This document shows positions 41,899 to 50,278 of a DNA stretch of 58,091 nucleotides, in pieces. Under the pieces are notes generated by a model. It was not told the origin of the DNA. It saw only the letters and a list, made by a program, of their open reading frames with translations, and did no database searches. How positions within the stretch are numbered: position 1 is the stretch's first letter; each line of letters begins with the position of its first letter. A program made the translations under genes and the position numbers. The stretch comes from Planctomycetota bacterium (GTDB lineage: Bacteria > Planctomycetota > UBA1135 > GCA-002686595): NCBI GenBank assembly GCA_016795325.1, contig JAEUHY010000061.1, positions 1-58,091 on the forward strand. Direction: 5' to 3'.

Positions 41899-42194
41899 AT
41901 CTCCGTGCCTCCGTGGCTCCTGTGTGATTTCTGACGCTTCGCTGGCTTGCCTGGTGGCTGGCGAAGCAGAAGAAGAACTAACCACAAGAGCCACGGAGGT
42001 ACGGAGTTCCGAGCCGAGCAGAAGAACGATGAGAGCTTCCTCCACTTCCGATCTCCGTGCCTCCGTGGCTCCTGTGCAATTTCTGACGCTTCGCTGGCTT
42101 GCCTAGTGGCTGGTGAAGAAGAAGAAGAAGAAGTAGCCACAGGAGCCACGGAGGCACGGAGTTCAAAGCCGAGCAGAAGAACGATCAGAGCTTC
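41899..42194. repeat. Tandem pair of ~150-bp palindromic repeats
   Basis: Copy 1 has arms at 41901-41924 and 41983-42006 (two mismatches); copy 2 has perfect 24-bp arms at 42053-42076 and 42138-42161 (CTCCGTGCCTCCGTGGCTCC and onwards). The copies are about 152 bp apart and share interior and flanking sequence (CTGACGCTTCGCTGGCTTGC; GCAGAAGAACGAT). Copy 2 carries an expanded GAA run. Such GCCTCCGTGGC palindromes look like a dispersed repeat family. Confidence 0.85.
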
Positions 42195-42291
42195 GTACTC
42201 ATCCGATCCTCGCGACGGCCGCGCGGCTTGCACGGCCACGCCTCGTTGCTGAGGTCATTCGCCGCGCGTGACGCGCGACAGCGCGGGCTGC

Positions 42292-42591
42292 TCAGCCGCC
42301 CAGCGCCTGGCGCAGTTCGTTCGCGAGCAAGGCGGGATCGAAGCGGGTGGGCAGTTCCTTGTGGTAACCGCGCACCCACTTGGCGCCGTCGAGCTTGAGG
42401 TAGGGCACGCCGCGTTTGCCGGTCGATTCTTCGAGGTGCTCGGCGGCGCCGTCGGCGGTGTCGATGTCGACCTTGGAGTGCGGAACGCCGTTGAGCTCGA
42501 GCCAGCGGTCGAGCCGGCGGCAGTCGGGGCACCAGGTGGCGGTGTAGACCTCGACCTTGTGGCCCGCGAGGAAGGAAACGTCGGTCTTCAT
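42292..42591 (-). CDS. Glutaredoxin-like protein
   Basis: 99 residues with a thioredoxin fold: VEVYTATWCPDCRRLDRWL carries the dithiol active site CPDC (21-24), and GKRGVPYLKLDG the cis-Pro loop that binds glutathione or substrate. The 10-residue lead plus YTATWCPDC is typical of NrdH/mycoredoxin-like proteins. ATG 42591; the upstream DUF2238 gene ends 8 bp before, so co-transcription is likely. Confidence 0.85.
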   Translation of the reverse strand: MKTDVSFLAGHKVEVYTATWCPDCRRLDRWLELNGVPHSKVDIDTADGAAEHLEESTGKRGVPYLKLDGAKWVRGYHKELPTRFDPALLANELRQALGG

Positions 42592-42599
42592 GGCTGCCT

Positions 42600-43280
42600 T
42601 CAGGGTGTGGAGTTGGAGCGAGTGGCGCCCGTTTGGATGCCGGCCGCGGCCGGTGGTGTCGCGACGAGGGCCATCGAGCGGTCGTGCGCGCGCGCGAGCG
42701 TGGCGAGGCTGGCGATGGCGCCGACCAGGCACAGGAACATGTCCCACTGGGTATCCCACGGATCGCCCTGCGTGCCGAGGAAATCGTTCGCAGCTTCGCC
42801 CGTGAGCAACGCCGCCCACCACTCGATGAATTCGTAGAAGGCGCTGAAGGCCAGGCACGCACAGACGACGAGCACGGGCCGCCAGCGCGTCGCCGGCACG
42901 TGCGCGACGCGCGTCAGGAGTTCGCGCACGAAGATCGCCGGCACGAAACCCTGTGCGAGGTGCCCGATGCGGTCGTACGGGTTGCGCTCGAGCGCGAACC
43001 ACTCGCGCAGCCACTCGCCCGGCGCGGCCTTCGCATAGGTCGCGTAGCCGCCGATCATCAGGATCAGCGCATGCAGCGTGAACAGCGCGAGGCACAGGCG
43101 GCTGAGCTGGAAGCGCTTGCGCGTCCAAACCCAGGCGCCGACGCCGATCCACACGGGAAAGTTCTCGAGCGACCAGGTGAGGCGATCGGCCTCGGGCGCG
43201 ACGCCGAACACCAGCGAGAGCAGCACGCACAGCGCCACACACGCAGCGGCGAAGCGATCGTGCGCGCGCGAGAACACCAC
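42600..43280 (-). CDS. DUF2238 (YjdF-type) inner membrane protein
   Basis: 226 residues, about six membrane segments. NPYDRIGHLAQGFVPAIFVREL and AFYEFIEWWAALLTGEAAND followed by FLGTQGDPWDTQWDM are the family hallmarks. Function not established in any member known to me. Start GTG 43280 (GTG 43277 adjacent), 3 nt after the mgtE stop, so likely in one operon with mgtE and the glutaredoxin-like gene. Confidence 0.87.
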   Translation of the reverse strand: MVFSRAHDRFAAACVALCVLLSLVFGVAPEADRLTWSLENFPVWIGVGAWVWTRKRFQLSRLCLALFTLHALILMIGGYATYAKAAPGEWLREWFALERNPYDRIGHLAQGFVPAIFVRELLTRVAHVPATRWRPVLVVCACLAFSAFYEFIEWWAALLTGEAANDFLGTQGDPWDTQWDMFLCLVGAIASLATLARAHDRSMALVATPPAAAGIQTGATRSNSTP

Positions 43281-43283
43281 GAC

Positions 43284-44633
43284 CTAGGCGACCGGCGGAA
43301 GCACGTGGCTCAGGAACCAGCTCACCGCGCTGAAGTACACGACGATGCCGGTCACGTCGCTGAGCGTGGCGACGAGCGGTGCGCTCGCGCTCGCCGGGTC
43401 GAGGCCGAAGCGGCGCAGCAGGATCGGGAGCATCGAGCCGATCAGCGTGCCCCACAACACGACGCCGACGACGCTGACGAGGATCGCGCCGGCGAGTTGC
43501 CACGAGAAGTTCGCGAACTGCTCCTCGTTGCCGGGCCAGATCGCCACCACACGCGTGAAGCCGATCACGCCGAGCACCAAGCCCATCGTCAAGCCCGTCG
43601 CGAGCTCGTTGAGGAACACGCGCTTCCAGTCGCTGGGGCGCAACTCACCGAGCGACATCGCGCGGATCACCAGCGTCGAGGCCTGCGAGCCGGAGTTGCC
43701 GCCGCTCGAGAGGATCAGCGGCACGAACAGCGACAGCAGCGAGAGCTGGTCGATGCGCACCTGGAAGTAGCTCATCGCGACCACGGTCAGCATCTGCGCG
43801 AAGAACAGCACCAGCAGCCAGCCCAGGCGCTTCTTCAACATGCCCACGAGGCCCACCTCGAGGTACGGCGCGTCGAGCGCGACCGAACCGCCGATCTTGT
43901 GGATGTCCTCGGTGGCTTCCTCTTGCACGACGTCGACGATGTCGTCGACCGTCACAACGCCCTTCATGCGCCCGGCGGCGTCGACGACCGGCAGCGCGAC
44001 GAGGTCGTGCTCGGCGAAGGTCGCGCCGACCGCTTCCTGGTCCATCTCTTCGTGCACGCGCACGACGTCGGTCTTCATCACGTCGCGCATCGCCGCGGTG
44101 GCCTTGCCACGGAACAGATCGCGGAACGAGACCACGCCGAGCAGCCGCTGCTCCTTGTCGAGCACGTAGGCGTACGTGTACAGCTCGAGCCCCTCGTTCG
44201 CCTGACGGCGCAAGTACAAGATCGCCTCTTCGACGGTCATGTCCGGCCGCACGCGCGCAAAGCGCGGGTTCATCAAGCCGCCGGCCACGTCCTCGCGGTA
44301 GGCGAGCAAGCTCGCGACCTCGCGGCGCGTGACGTCGTCGTACAAGCCCAGCAACGGCTGGCGCTGCTCGTCGGGCAACTCCTGCAACAAGTCGGCGGCG
44401 TCGTCGGGCGCGAGCATGCGCAAGAGGTGCCGCCGCTCCGTCGCACTCGACTGCTCGATCAACTGCAGCTGCTCGGCGGAGGGCAGCGCGCCGAAGAACT
44501 CCTGCGCGTCCTCGCGGCCCAGCAAGCGAAAGCCCTCGATGCGCTCCGCGGCGTCGAGCAGGCGCCACGCGTCGCGCAGATCCTCGACCGCCAGGGAGGC
44601 CGTCAACGCGTTGAGTTCGGCCGGGTCGGTCAT
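43284..44633 (-). CDS. mgtE: MgtE-family magnesium transporter
   Basis: 449 residues. The N-terminal superhelical MgtE_N domain (about 10-120), a pair of CBS domains (about 125-250, VVSFRDLFRGKATAAMRDVM, VALPVVDAAGRMKGVVTVDD) and the five-helix channel domain (about 275-449, VPLILSSGGNSGSQASTLVIRAM) are complete. It is a dimeric Mg2+ channel gated by Mg2+ binding to the cytosolic domains. Start ATG 44633 rather than the upstream in-frame 44684. Divergent from the CBS-domain gene; no Mg2+ riboswitch was seen in the 290-bp spacer. Confidence 0.92.
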   Translation of the reverse strand: MTDPAELNALTASLAVEDLRDAWRLLDAAERIEGFRLLGREDAQEFFGALPSAEQLQLIEQSSATERRHLLRMLAPDDAADLLQELPDEQRQPLLGLYDDVTRREVASLLAYREDVAGGLMNPRFARVRPDMTVEEAILYLRRQANEGLELYTYAYVLDKEQRLLGVVSFRDLFRGKATAAMRDVMKTDVVRVHEEMDQEAVGATFAEHDLVALPVVDAAGRMKGVVTVDDIVDVVQEEATEDIHKIGGSVALDAPYLEVGLVGMLKKRLGWLLVLFFAQMLTVVAMSYFQVRIDQLSLLSLFVPLILSSGGNSGSQASTLVIRAMSLGELRPSDWKRVFLNELATGLTMGLVLGVIGFTRVVAIWPGNEEQFANFSWQLAGAILVSVVGVVLWGTLIGSMLPILLRRFGLDPASASAPLVATLSDVTGIVVYFSAVSWFLSHVLPPVA

Positions 44634-44923
44634 CGTGGAGGACGCTGCGCGCGAGAGCGTAGTTCGCTCGCCGCGGAGCGACAATCACGCGCCGCGCGCG
44701 ATCGTGCGAGATGACGCACTCGTCAAGAGCGATTCGCACAAGTCCCACGTGCAGCGTTGACCCGCGCTCCCTATCCTTTTTGCCCTCGTTGTTGCGCGGA
44801 GCACCGCCGGACCAGCTCCGGGCGGTTAGCCTGTCCACCGCGCACATCCCCCACCTGCGGCCGCGAGGTTTCCCCGCGCCGCACCGCCTTTTCGACCCTC
44901 GACGCGCCCCAAGGAGGCGAGCG

Positions 44924-45544
44924 ATGAAGATCCAAGACTTGATGACCAGTGGCGCCCGCGTGTGCCAGCCCGCCGACAACCTCAGCACCGCCGCGCAGGC
45001 CATGTGGGAAGGCGACGTCGGCGCACTGCCGGTCGTCGACGCCGACGGCAAGCTCGTCGGCATGATCACCGACCGCGACATCTGCATGGCGGCGCACCTG
45101 CGCGGCGCTCCGCTGTGGGCCGTGCCCGTCAGCGAGGCGATGGCCAAGGTCGTATTCAGCTGCCGGCCCGAGCAAAAGATCGAGGACGTGCTCGCGTTGT
45201 GCGCCGAGAAGCGCATCCGCCGCGTTCCGGTGGTCGACGGCGACAGCCGCCTGATCGGGCTCGCGACGCTCTCGATGCTCGCTCAGGCCGTCGACGGCGA
45301 GGGCAAGAACAAGCCGGGCATCTCGGCCAAGGACATCTGCCGCACCCTGACCACGATCACCTCGCGCCGCGAGCCGCAGACCAGCGCGCGCCTCGAGGTC
45401 GAGGTCACGCGCACGACGCTGGCCGCCAGCGACGTCATCACTCCGGCGCCGCGCCCCGGGGCGACGAAGTCGGACAAGAAGGCCGACGCCAAGGCCGAGA
45501 AGAAGGCGGACAAGAAGGGCTCCAAGGCCCGCGCCGGCAAGTAG
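44924..45544 (+). CDS. Tandem CBS-domain protein with Lys-rich tail
   Basis: 206 residues. Two CBS domains fill about 1-125 (MKIQDLMTSGARVCQPADNL, GALPVVDADGKLVGMITDRD; then RIRRVPVVDGDSRLIGLATL), expected to bind adenine nucleotides. The C-terminal ~60 residues end in a Lys/Ala-rich basic tail (KSDKKADAKAEKKADKKGSK), which may bind nucleic acid or membrane phosphates. A strong ribosome-binding site AAGGAGG at 44911-44917 fixes the start. Stand-alone CBS proteins usually regulate partners by energy state; the partner is unknown. Confidence 0.88.
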   Translation: MKIQDLMTSGARVCQPADNLSTAAQAMWEGDVGALPVVDADGKLVGMITDRDICMAAHLRGAPLWAVPVSEAMAKVVFSCRPEQKIEDVLALCAEKRIRRVPVVDGDSRLIGLATLSMLAQAVDGEGKNKPGISAKDICRTLTTITSRREPQTSARLEVEVTRTTLAASDVITPAPRPGATKSDKKADAKAEKKADKKGSKARAGK

Positions 45545-45560
45545 TCCGCGCCTGCGACGC

Positions 45561-46448
45561 TCAACCCCGGCGCAGGAGCGCGCCGGGGAGGAGCAACACC
45601 GCGGCGGCGCCCGTGATCGCGGCGCCGAGCGGCAGATCGAGTTCGAAGGAGGCCGTGACGCCCAGCGCGACGGCCGCCAGCCCGAAAGCGCAGGCCAGCA
45701 CGAAGTAGGTGCGCATGGAGCGCGCCCAGGCCCGCGCCGCGATGGCGGGCAGGACGATCAGGCCGAACAGCATCACCGGCCCCAGGACCATCGTCCCCAC
45801 CGAGATCACCAGGCCCGTGACGGCGGTGAACAGCGTCTCGAGCGCGAAGACGCGCTTGCCGAGCACGAAGGCCGACTCGCGGTCGTAGCTCACGAGCACG
45901 AGGTCGTGGCGGAAGAGCGCGAGCAGCAGCGCGGCGAGCACGTACACGACCGCCAGCGTCTCGAACTGGTGCACGCCGACGCCGAGCAACTCGCCGGCGA
46001 TGAGCTCGTCGACGAAGCCCTTGCCGACCGGCGACATGCGCCCGAACAGGATCGTGGCGGCCGAGGCGATCGCGAAGGCGCCGGCCACGCGGCCCACCTC
46101 GCTGCCGCCGCGCCGGCCAAGCGCGAGCAGGGCCAGCAGCCCGCCGAAGGTGAACAGGTTCGACCACACCATGTGGTAGGTCAGCACCGCGTGGCTGTCG
46201 TGCGTCGCCTCGAACAGCTCGACGCCGCCCAGGCCGATGTTCGCGATCCACCAAGGGAGCAGGACGAAGCCAAACACGACGCCGGCCGTCGCGAACTGCG
46301 GCATGGCGATGCCGTAGAAGCTCGTGCGGCGCACGTGCAGGAACACGCCGACGAGCGGGCACACCAGGCCGGCCAGCAGGGCCGCCAGCACCGCCCAGCG
46401 GAACAGCGACAGGCGCTGCGCCCAACTGATCGCGTCGAGCTCGTCCAC
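45561..46448 (-). CDS. znuB: Zinc/manganese ABC transporter permease
   Basis: 295 residues, about 8-9 membrane helices, ABC-3 family (VGVFLHVRRTSFYGIAMPQFATAGV; LETLFTAVTGLVISVGTMVLGPVMLFG). Start GTG 46448 (VDELDAISWAQRL) is chosen because the frame further upstream runs into the palindromic element 46451-46615 and is not protein-like. Works with ZnuC and ZnuA encoded just upstream. The 163-bp gap to znuC, filled by a palindromic element, is unusual for this tightly packed operon. Confidence 0.87.
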   Translation of the reverse strand: MDELDAISWAQRLSLFRWAVLAALLAGLVCPLVGVFLHVRRTSFYGIAMPQFATAGVVFGFVLLPWWIANIGLGGVELFEATHDSHAVLTYHMVWSNLFTFGGLLALLALGRRGGSEVGRVAGAFAIASAATILFGRMSPVGKGFVDELIAGELLGVGVHQFETLAVVYVLAALLLALFRHDLVLVSYDRESAFVLGKRVFALETLFTAVTGLVISVGTMVLGPVMLFGLIVLPAIAARAWARSMRTYFVLACAFGLAAVALGVTASFELDLPLGAAITGAAAVLLLPGALLRRG

Positions 46449-46450
46449 TG

Positions 46451-46615
46451 CTAGTGCCCTGCTTCCGAAGTCCGTTGAAGCTGTCGCTGGAATCGGCGTT
46501 CCCGGCAAGGCGCGAAGATTCCAGGCGACCTGAATAGGTCGCCGGGCCACAGCAACGCCGCCAGGGGCGGCGAGGCGTGCGAGATGTCCGACGAAGTTCG
46601 GAAACGGAACACTAG
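46451..46615. repeat. Palindromic element in the znuC-znuB gap
   Basis: A 165-bp imperfect palindrome. Ends CTAGTG / CACTAG extend to imperfect arms of about 19 bp (CTTCCGAA and its complement included). A perfect 8-bp hairpin (GGCGACCT-GAAT-AGGTCGCC, 46524-46543) is centred exactly at the midpoint. It shares the string GTCCGTTGAAG and the overall layout with the element at 29735-29904. It overlaps the znuC stop codon and ends next to the znuB start. Confidence 0.6.
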
Positions 46616-47364
46616 TGCTCCTCGCCGACGCCCTGCGCCGCGCCGCCGTACAGCCGGTCGAGGTGCTCGGGCGCGAGCAGCTCCGCCGCCGCGCCTTCGC
46701 GCACGCCGCCCTCGGCGACCCACAACACGCGCTGCACCGTGTCGCGCACCATCGCGAGCTGGTGGCTCACCAGCAACACCGCGAGCCCCTGCGAGCGGTT
46801 GAGCTCACCCAGCAGTTCGAGAATCTGCGCCTGCGCGCCGCGGTCGACGCCGGTGGTCGGCTCGTCGAGCAGCATCAGTTCGGGCTCGACCATCAGCGCG
46901 CGCGCGATCAGCACGCGCTGGCGCTGGCCGCCCGAGAGCGTCGAGAACTGCGCCCGGCGGCGGTCCGCGAGGCCGACGCGCTCGAGGCACTCGAGCGCAC
47001 GCGCGCGCTCCTGCGCCGGCAGACTGCGAAAGCCGCGCAGCTTGTTGAGGCCGCCGAGCTCGACGACCTCCTGCACGGTCACCGGGAACAGCGCGTCGAG
47101 CGATTCGCGCTGCGGCACGTACCCGATGGCCCGCGTGGAGCGCTCCACGCGCCCGGCGAGCGGCGGAATCAGCCCGAGCAGGCCACGGAACAGCGTGGTC
47201 TTGCCCGCGCCGTTGGGGCCCACGATGCCGACGAAGTCGCCGCGCACGACACGCAGCTCGACGCCCGAAACAACCGCGCGCTTGCGGTAGCCGAAAGCCG
47301 CTCCGTGTGCGGTGAGCAGCGCGCCTGCGCGGACCCCAGCGCGGACCTCAAACTCGTGCTTCAT
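46612..47364 (-). CDS. znuC: Zinc/manganese ABC transporter ATP-binding protein
   Basis: 250 residues with Walker A GPNGAGKTT (49-57), signature LSGGQRQRV (143-151), Walker B LMLLDEP (163-169) and switch His in VLLVSHQ. It energises the metal transporter from the cytosolic side. ATG 47364, 22 nt after znuA. The TAG stop lies inside the right end of the palindromic element. Confidence 0.92.
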   Translation of the reverse strand: MKHEFEVRAGVRAGALLTAHGAAFGYRKRAVVSGVELRVVRGDFVGIVGPNGAGKTTLFRGLLGLIPPLAGRVERSTRAIGYVPQRESLDALFPVTVQEVVELGGLNKLRGFRSLPAQERARALECLERVGLADRRRAQFSTLSGGQRQRVLIARALMVEPELMLLDEPTTGVDRGAQAQILELLGELNRSQGLAVLLVSHQLAMVRDTVQRVLWVAEGGVREGAAAELLAPEHLDRLYGGAAQGVGEEH

Positions 47365-47386
47365 GCGGGCGCGCGTCGCGCGGCGC

Positions 47387-48328
47387 TCACTGCCGCGGCG
47401 GGATCGGCGTCCCGAACACCTTCGCCAGGCGCTCGTGCACCGTGTCCATCATCTTGATCCAGGTCTCGCTGTCCTCGACGCCGCCGCAGGAGCTTGGCAG
47501 CACGACGACCTTGGCGCCGGTCGCCTCCGCCACGCGGTCGACGAAGTTGTTCTTCGACCACGGCGCGGTGAGCAGCACCTCGCACTTCTCGCGCTTCATC
47601 ACCTCGATCAGGTGCGCGAGGTGGTTGGGCGTCGGCGGGATGCCGGGTCGGAGCTCGACCGTGCCGATGCGCTCGACCCCGTAGTGCAGCAGGAAGTAGT
47701 CGTACTCCTGGTGGTACTCGACGATCTTGCGGCCCTTGAAGTGCGCGCCGATCTCATCCCAGCGCTTGCGCGCGACGTCGATGCGCGCGACGAAGTCGGC
47801 GTGGCGCGTCTTGAAGTAGTCGGTCGACGCGGGGCGCAGCTTGGAGAGCGCTTCGAGCACGCGGTCGGCGAGGAACGCGCCGCCGCGCGGGTCGAGGTTG
47901 AGGTGCGGATTGCCCTGTGGATGAACGTCGCCGGCCTGCCGCGTGAGCACCTCGGGCACCTGGATCGCCTTCCAACCGATCGAGCAGTTGACGAAGCCCG
48001 GCGCGCTCGGGAACACGTTCTTGTTGCGGGCGCCTTCGACCAGCGCGGGCACGTACGCCACCTCGAGCGACAGCCCGACCTGGAACAGCGCGTCGGCGTT
48101 CGAAACCGCGACCAGATGGCTGGGGCGGATCACCATGGCGTGCAGGTTTTCCGGGCCCTTGGCGATCGATTTGACCTCGACGCGCTCGCCGCCGACCTCG
48201 CGCACGATGTCCGCGAGGTCGGGGATGGTCGCCACGCACTTGAGGCGCTCGCCCTCGGCGGCCGGCGCGAAGGCGCTGGCGACGAGGGCGAGGCAACCCA
48301 GCAGCAGGGAGCGCACAGCGGTCCGCAT
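47387..48328 (-). CDS. znuA: Zinc/manganese-binding periplasmic protein
   Basis: 313 residues, signal peptide about 1-24. Cluster A-1/ZnuA-TroA fold with likely metal ligands in ENLHAMVIRPS, HPQGNPHLNLDPR, IVEYHQEYDYF and a C-terminal acidic residue near SSCGGVEDS. No His-rich loop of classical ZnuA is present. Start ATG 48328 from the signal peptide, 10 nt after the porin stop. Zinc or manganese cannot be told apart by eye. Confidence 0.88.
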   Translation of the reverse strand: MRTAVRSLLLGCLALVASAFAPAAEGERLKCVATIPDLADIVREVGGERVEVKSIAKGPENLHAMVIRPSHLVAVSNADALFQVGLSLEVAYVPALVEGARNKNVFPSAPGFVNCSIGWKAIQVPEVLTRQAGDVHPQGNPHLNLDPRGGAFLADRVLEALSKLRPASTDYFKTRHADFVARIDVARKRWDEIGAHFKGRKIVEYHQEYDYFLLHYGVERIGTVELRPGIPPTPNHLAHLIEVMKREKCEVLLTAPWSKNNFVDRVAEATGAKVVVLPSSCGGVEDSETWIKMMDTVHERLAKVFGTPIPPRQ

Positions 48329-48338
48329 TTGGCGCAGG

Positions 48339-49697
48339 TTACCAGTTGACGCCGTGGCCATGCGCGCCGAGGACCGCGGTGTACTGCACCACGAAGCGAC
48401 TCGTCTCGCCGTCGATGTCCGAGTCGTTCAGCGCCGCGACCAGGCGGATGCGGTGGAACTCGCTGAACAGGTGCGTGTAGTACGCCTCGATCTCCGAGAC
48501 GTCGGATTGCGCCGCGTCCGGAAGCTCGACCTGGCTGTACTGGAAGCCGACGGCGTTGAAGCGGTCCCAGGCGTAGTCCACCCAGCCGAACCAGCCGAAC
48601 AGGTCCTCGTCGAAGACCGTGTAGTCGGCGGGGTTGGTGGAGTCGGCGCCCGTGAGCGCCGCGCCGTTTTCGCCCGTGCTGGCGAGCAGCTCCGCGCCGA
48701 GGCTCCACGAGTCGACGCTCGTCGCGCCCACCCAACCGAAGGTCGCGTCGAGGCCGAAGACGGTGTTGGACAGGTCGCTGCCGACCGCGCCGGCGTCTTC
48801 GGTCACGAACTCGAAGCTCGGCAGCGCGCGCGCCGAAGCGCCGAGCTGGAAGATGCCGCGGTCGCCGACATCGGTGAAGCCGGTGACGCGCGCCGTGTAG
48901 GTGAAGTCGTCGCCGCGCCGCGGCGCGAGCGTCTCGATCGTGGCCGTGCTGGAGGTGAGGTCGTCTTCTTCGACTTCAGCGAGCGCGTTGGCGAAGGCGC
49001 CGATCGACCAGCGGATCGCCGTCGAGTCGCCGACCGTGGTCCACGAGTCCCACTGCACGCCCTCGCCGGCCAGCTCGTCGCCCAGGAACGTGCGCAGCAC
49101 GAGCGGGCGCTCCAACGTGCGCAGCTCGTGCACGTGGATCTGCATCTGCTTGCCGAAGTCGACGAAGAAGCGCCCCGCGCGCAGCGTGTGGTTCTGACCC
49201 AGGCCGATGTAGTGGATCGCCGCTTCTTCGACGGCGATCTCCTCCTCCTCGGCGACGCCCACGAAGTAGGCCCAGGCGTACGGATCGATCCAGGCGTTGC
49301 CGGTCAGCTCGAAGCTGCGCAGTCCCGCGTCGAGCCCGTCCTGACCCGAGTCGGCGTCGACGGCCTCGGCCTGCGCATCGACGATGAACGAGAAGGCGGG
49401 ATTGAACTCGTTCGAGAAGCGCGTCACCTGACCCATGCCCGACGAGATGCGCAGACCCATGTTGGGCATGCCGGGCGTCTGGAACACCGTGCCCTGCGGG
49501 TTCGACTGACCGGCGGCCTGCGCGAAGGGTCCCTGCGGCGGAAGCGGAGCGCCTTGGAGCGCGGGCTGCAGCTTCTCCTGCTTCTCGGCGCCCTGCGGCG
49601 GCGCGGTGAGGTCCTGCTGGGCCTGCGGCGCCTGCGCGCGGGCGAGCGAGGACAGAGCGGATGCAGCGAGAAGAACGCAGAGGCGCGTGCGGGTCAT
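48339..49697 (-). CDS. Outer-membrane porin heading the metal-uptake operon
   Basis: 452 residues. Signal peptide about 1-21 (ARAQ), then a Gln/Pro-rich periplasmic segment and a beta-barrel of alternating strands (GLRISSGMGQVTRFSNEF, HTLRAGRFFVDFGKQM, VDYAWDRFNAVGFQYSQVEL). It ends in GAHGHGVNW, an aromatic-terminated last strand with two histidines. An acidic cluster (VAEEEEIAVEEAA) lies in a presumed loop. First gene of the operon with znuA 10 nt downstream, so a dedicated outer-membrane entry for the metal is inferred. No AT-rich Zur-box-like palindrome was seen upstream. Confidence 0.8.
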   Translation of the reverse strand: MTRTRLCVLLAASALSSLARAQAPQAQQDLTAPPQGAEKQEKLQPALQGAPLPPQGPFAQAAGQSNPQGTVFQTPGMPNMGLRISSGMGQVTRFSNEFNPAFSFIVDAQAEAVDADSGQDGLDAGLRSFELTGNAWIDPYAWAYFVGVAEEEEIAVEEAAIHYIGLGQNHTLRAGRFFVDFGKQMQIHVHELRTLERPLVLRTFLGDELAGEGVQWDSWTTVGDSTAIRWSIGAFANALAEVEEDDLTSSTATIETLAPRRGDDFTYTARVTGFTDVGDRGIFQLGASARALPSFEFVTEDAGAVGSDLSNTVFGLDATFGWVGATSVDSWSLGAELLASTGENGAALTGADSTNPADYTVFDEDLFGWFGWVDYAWDRFNAVGFQYSQVELPDAAQSDVSEIEAYYTHLFSEFHRIRLVAALNDSDIDGETSRFVVQYTAVLGAHGHGVNW

Positions 49698-49803
49698 GGG
49701 ACGACGTCGGCGGCGGGCGCCGTGGGGAGAGCGGGAGGGGAGGCCTGGGTCGGGTGCTCGCCGCCCGCGCCGCTGCGGTTCCCGAAAACCTCGCCGACTC
49801 GAG

Positions 49804-49850
49804 AAAAAAACACCGCGGGGCGCGCTGCCTTGCGGCCGCGCGCCCCGCGG
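49804..49850 (-). terminator. Intrinsic terminator of the small lipoprotein gene
   Basis: Perfect 13-bp arms (49813-49825 and 49838-49850, CCGCGGGGCGCGC and complement) with a 12-nt loop, followed on the minus strand by seven T residues (49804-49810). It lies 26 bp after the small gene's stop and upstream of the porin gene, so it separates the two transcripts. The clearest Rho-independent terminator in the window. Confidence 0.9.
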
Positions 49851-49875
49851 GGGTGAGAACCGGAGAACTCCGGTC

Positions 49876-50088
49876 TCAGTTCATCTTCGCGCCGGTCGCC
49901 GGGCAGACCTTGGCGCCTTCGCAGTCCTTCTTCGCTTCCATCGAGCACTCGCTCTTGGCAGCGCTGTCGCACTTGGTCGCGCAGCCGGTGGCCGGGGCGG
50001 CTTCGCCGCTCGACACCGCGCTGTTCGTCTGGCTCTTGCAAGCGACCGCGCCCGCGACGAGGGCCAGGCCGAGGATCAGGTTCTTCAT
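49876..50088 (-). CDS. Small Cys-rich lipoprotein
   Basis: 70 residues. MKNLILGLALVAGAVAC is a lipoprotein-type signal with modification Cys at 17. The mature part has five more Cys (36, 40, 48, 56, 62) spread in a Lys/Ala/Glu-rich chain (GCATKC, SEC, DCEGAKVC) and ends CPATGAKMN. A redox or soft-metal-binding role is possible; no named family is recognised. It has its own ribosome-binding site (ACGGAG before ATG 50088) and the strong terminator downstream, which shows that it is a real, separately transcribed gene. Position next to the metal-uptake operon may be meaningful. Confidence 0.8.
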   Translation of the reverse strand: MKNLILGLALVAGAVACKSQTNSAVSSGEAAPATGCATKCDSAAKSECSMEAKKDCEGAKVCPATGAKMN

Positions 50089-50278
50089 GGATGCTCCGTT
50101 GTAGGGGGTTGTGCGGACCGAAACGCCGGCCCGTGGCTCGTGATGCAGACCGGGATCGGCCTGTCGAGGCCCTTAGCTTACGGACTCTGCGCGTTTGCGG
50201 CAGGTATGGGACGCGCAAAGTCCTTCTGGCGGCCCTCGGAGCGGCCTGCCAGCCTCGCCCGCGGCTATCGTGCCCGGC

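Larger units (their letters stand above)
41352..42291. other. 940-bp noncoding region rich in repeats and gene debris
   Basis: No intact gene. It contains a decayed 3' end of the neighbouring glutaredoxin gene (41508-41570), a tandem pair of palindromic repeats (about 41899-42194) and a GAA microsatellite (42115-42133). Frames here are open but encode repeat-derived peptides only. Confidence 0.7.

Noticed and set aside
44634..44923. Magnesium riboswitch between mgtE and the CBS gene
   Set aside because: No M-box or ykoK-like conserved segments or terminator/antiterminator pair were visible; only ordinary GC-rich spacer and the ribosome-binding site.
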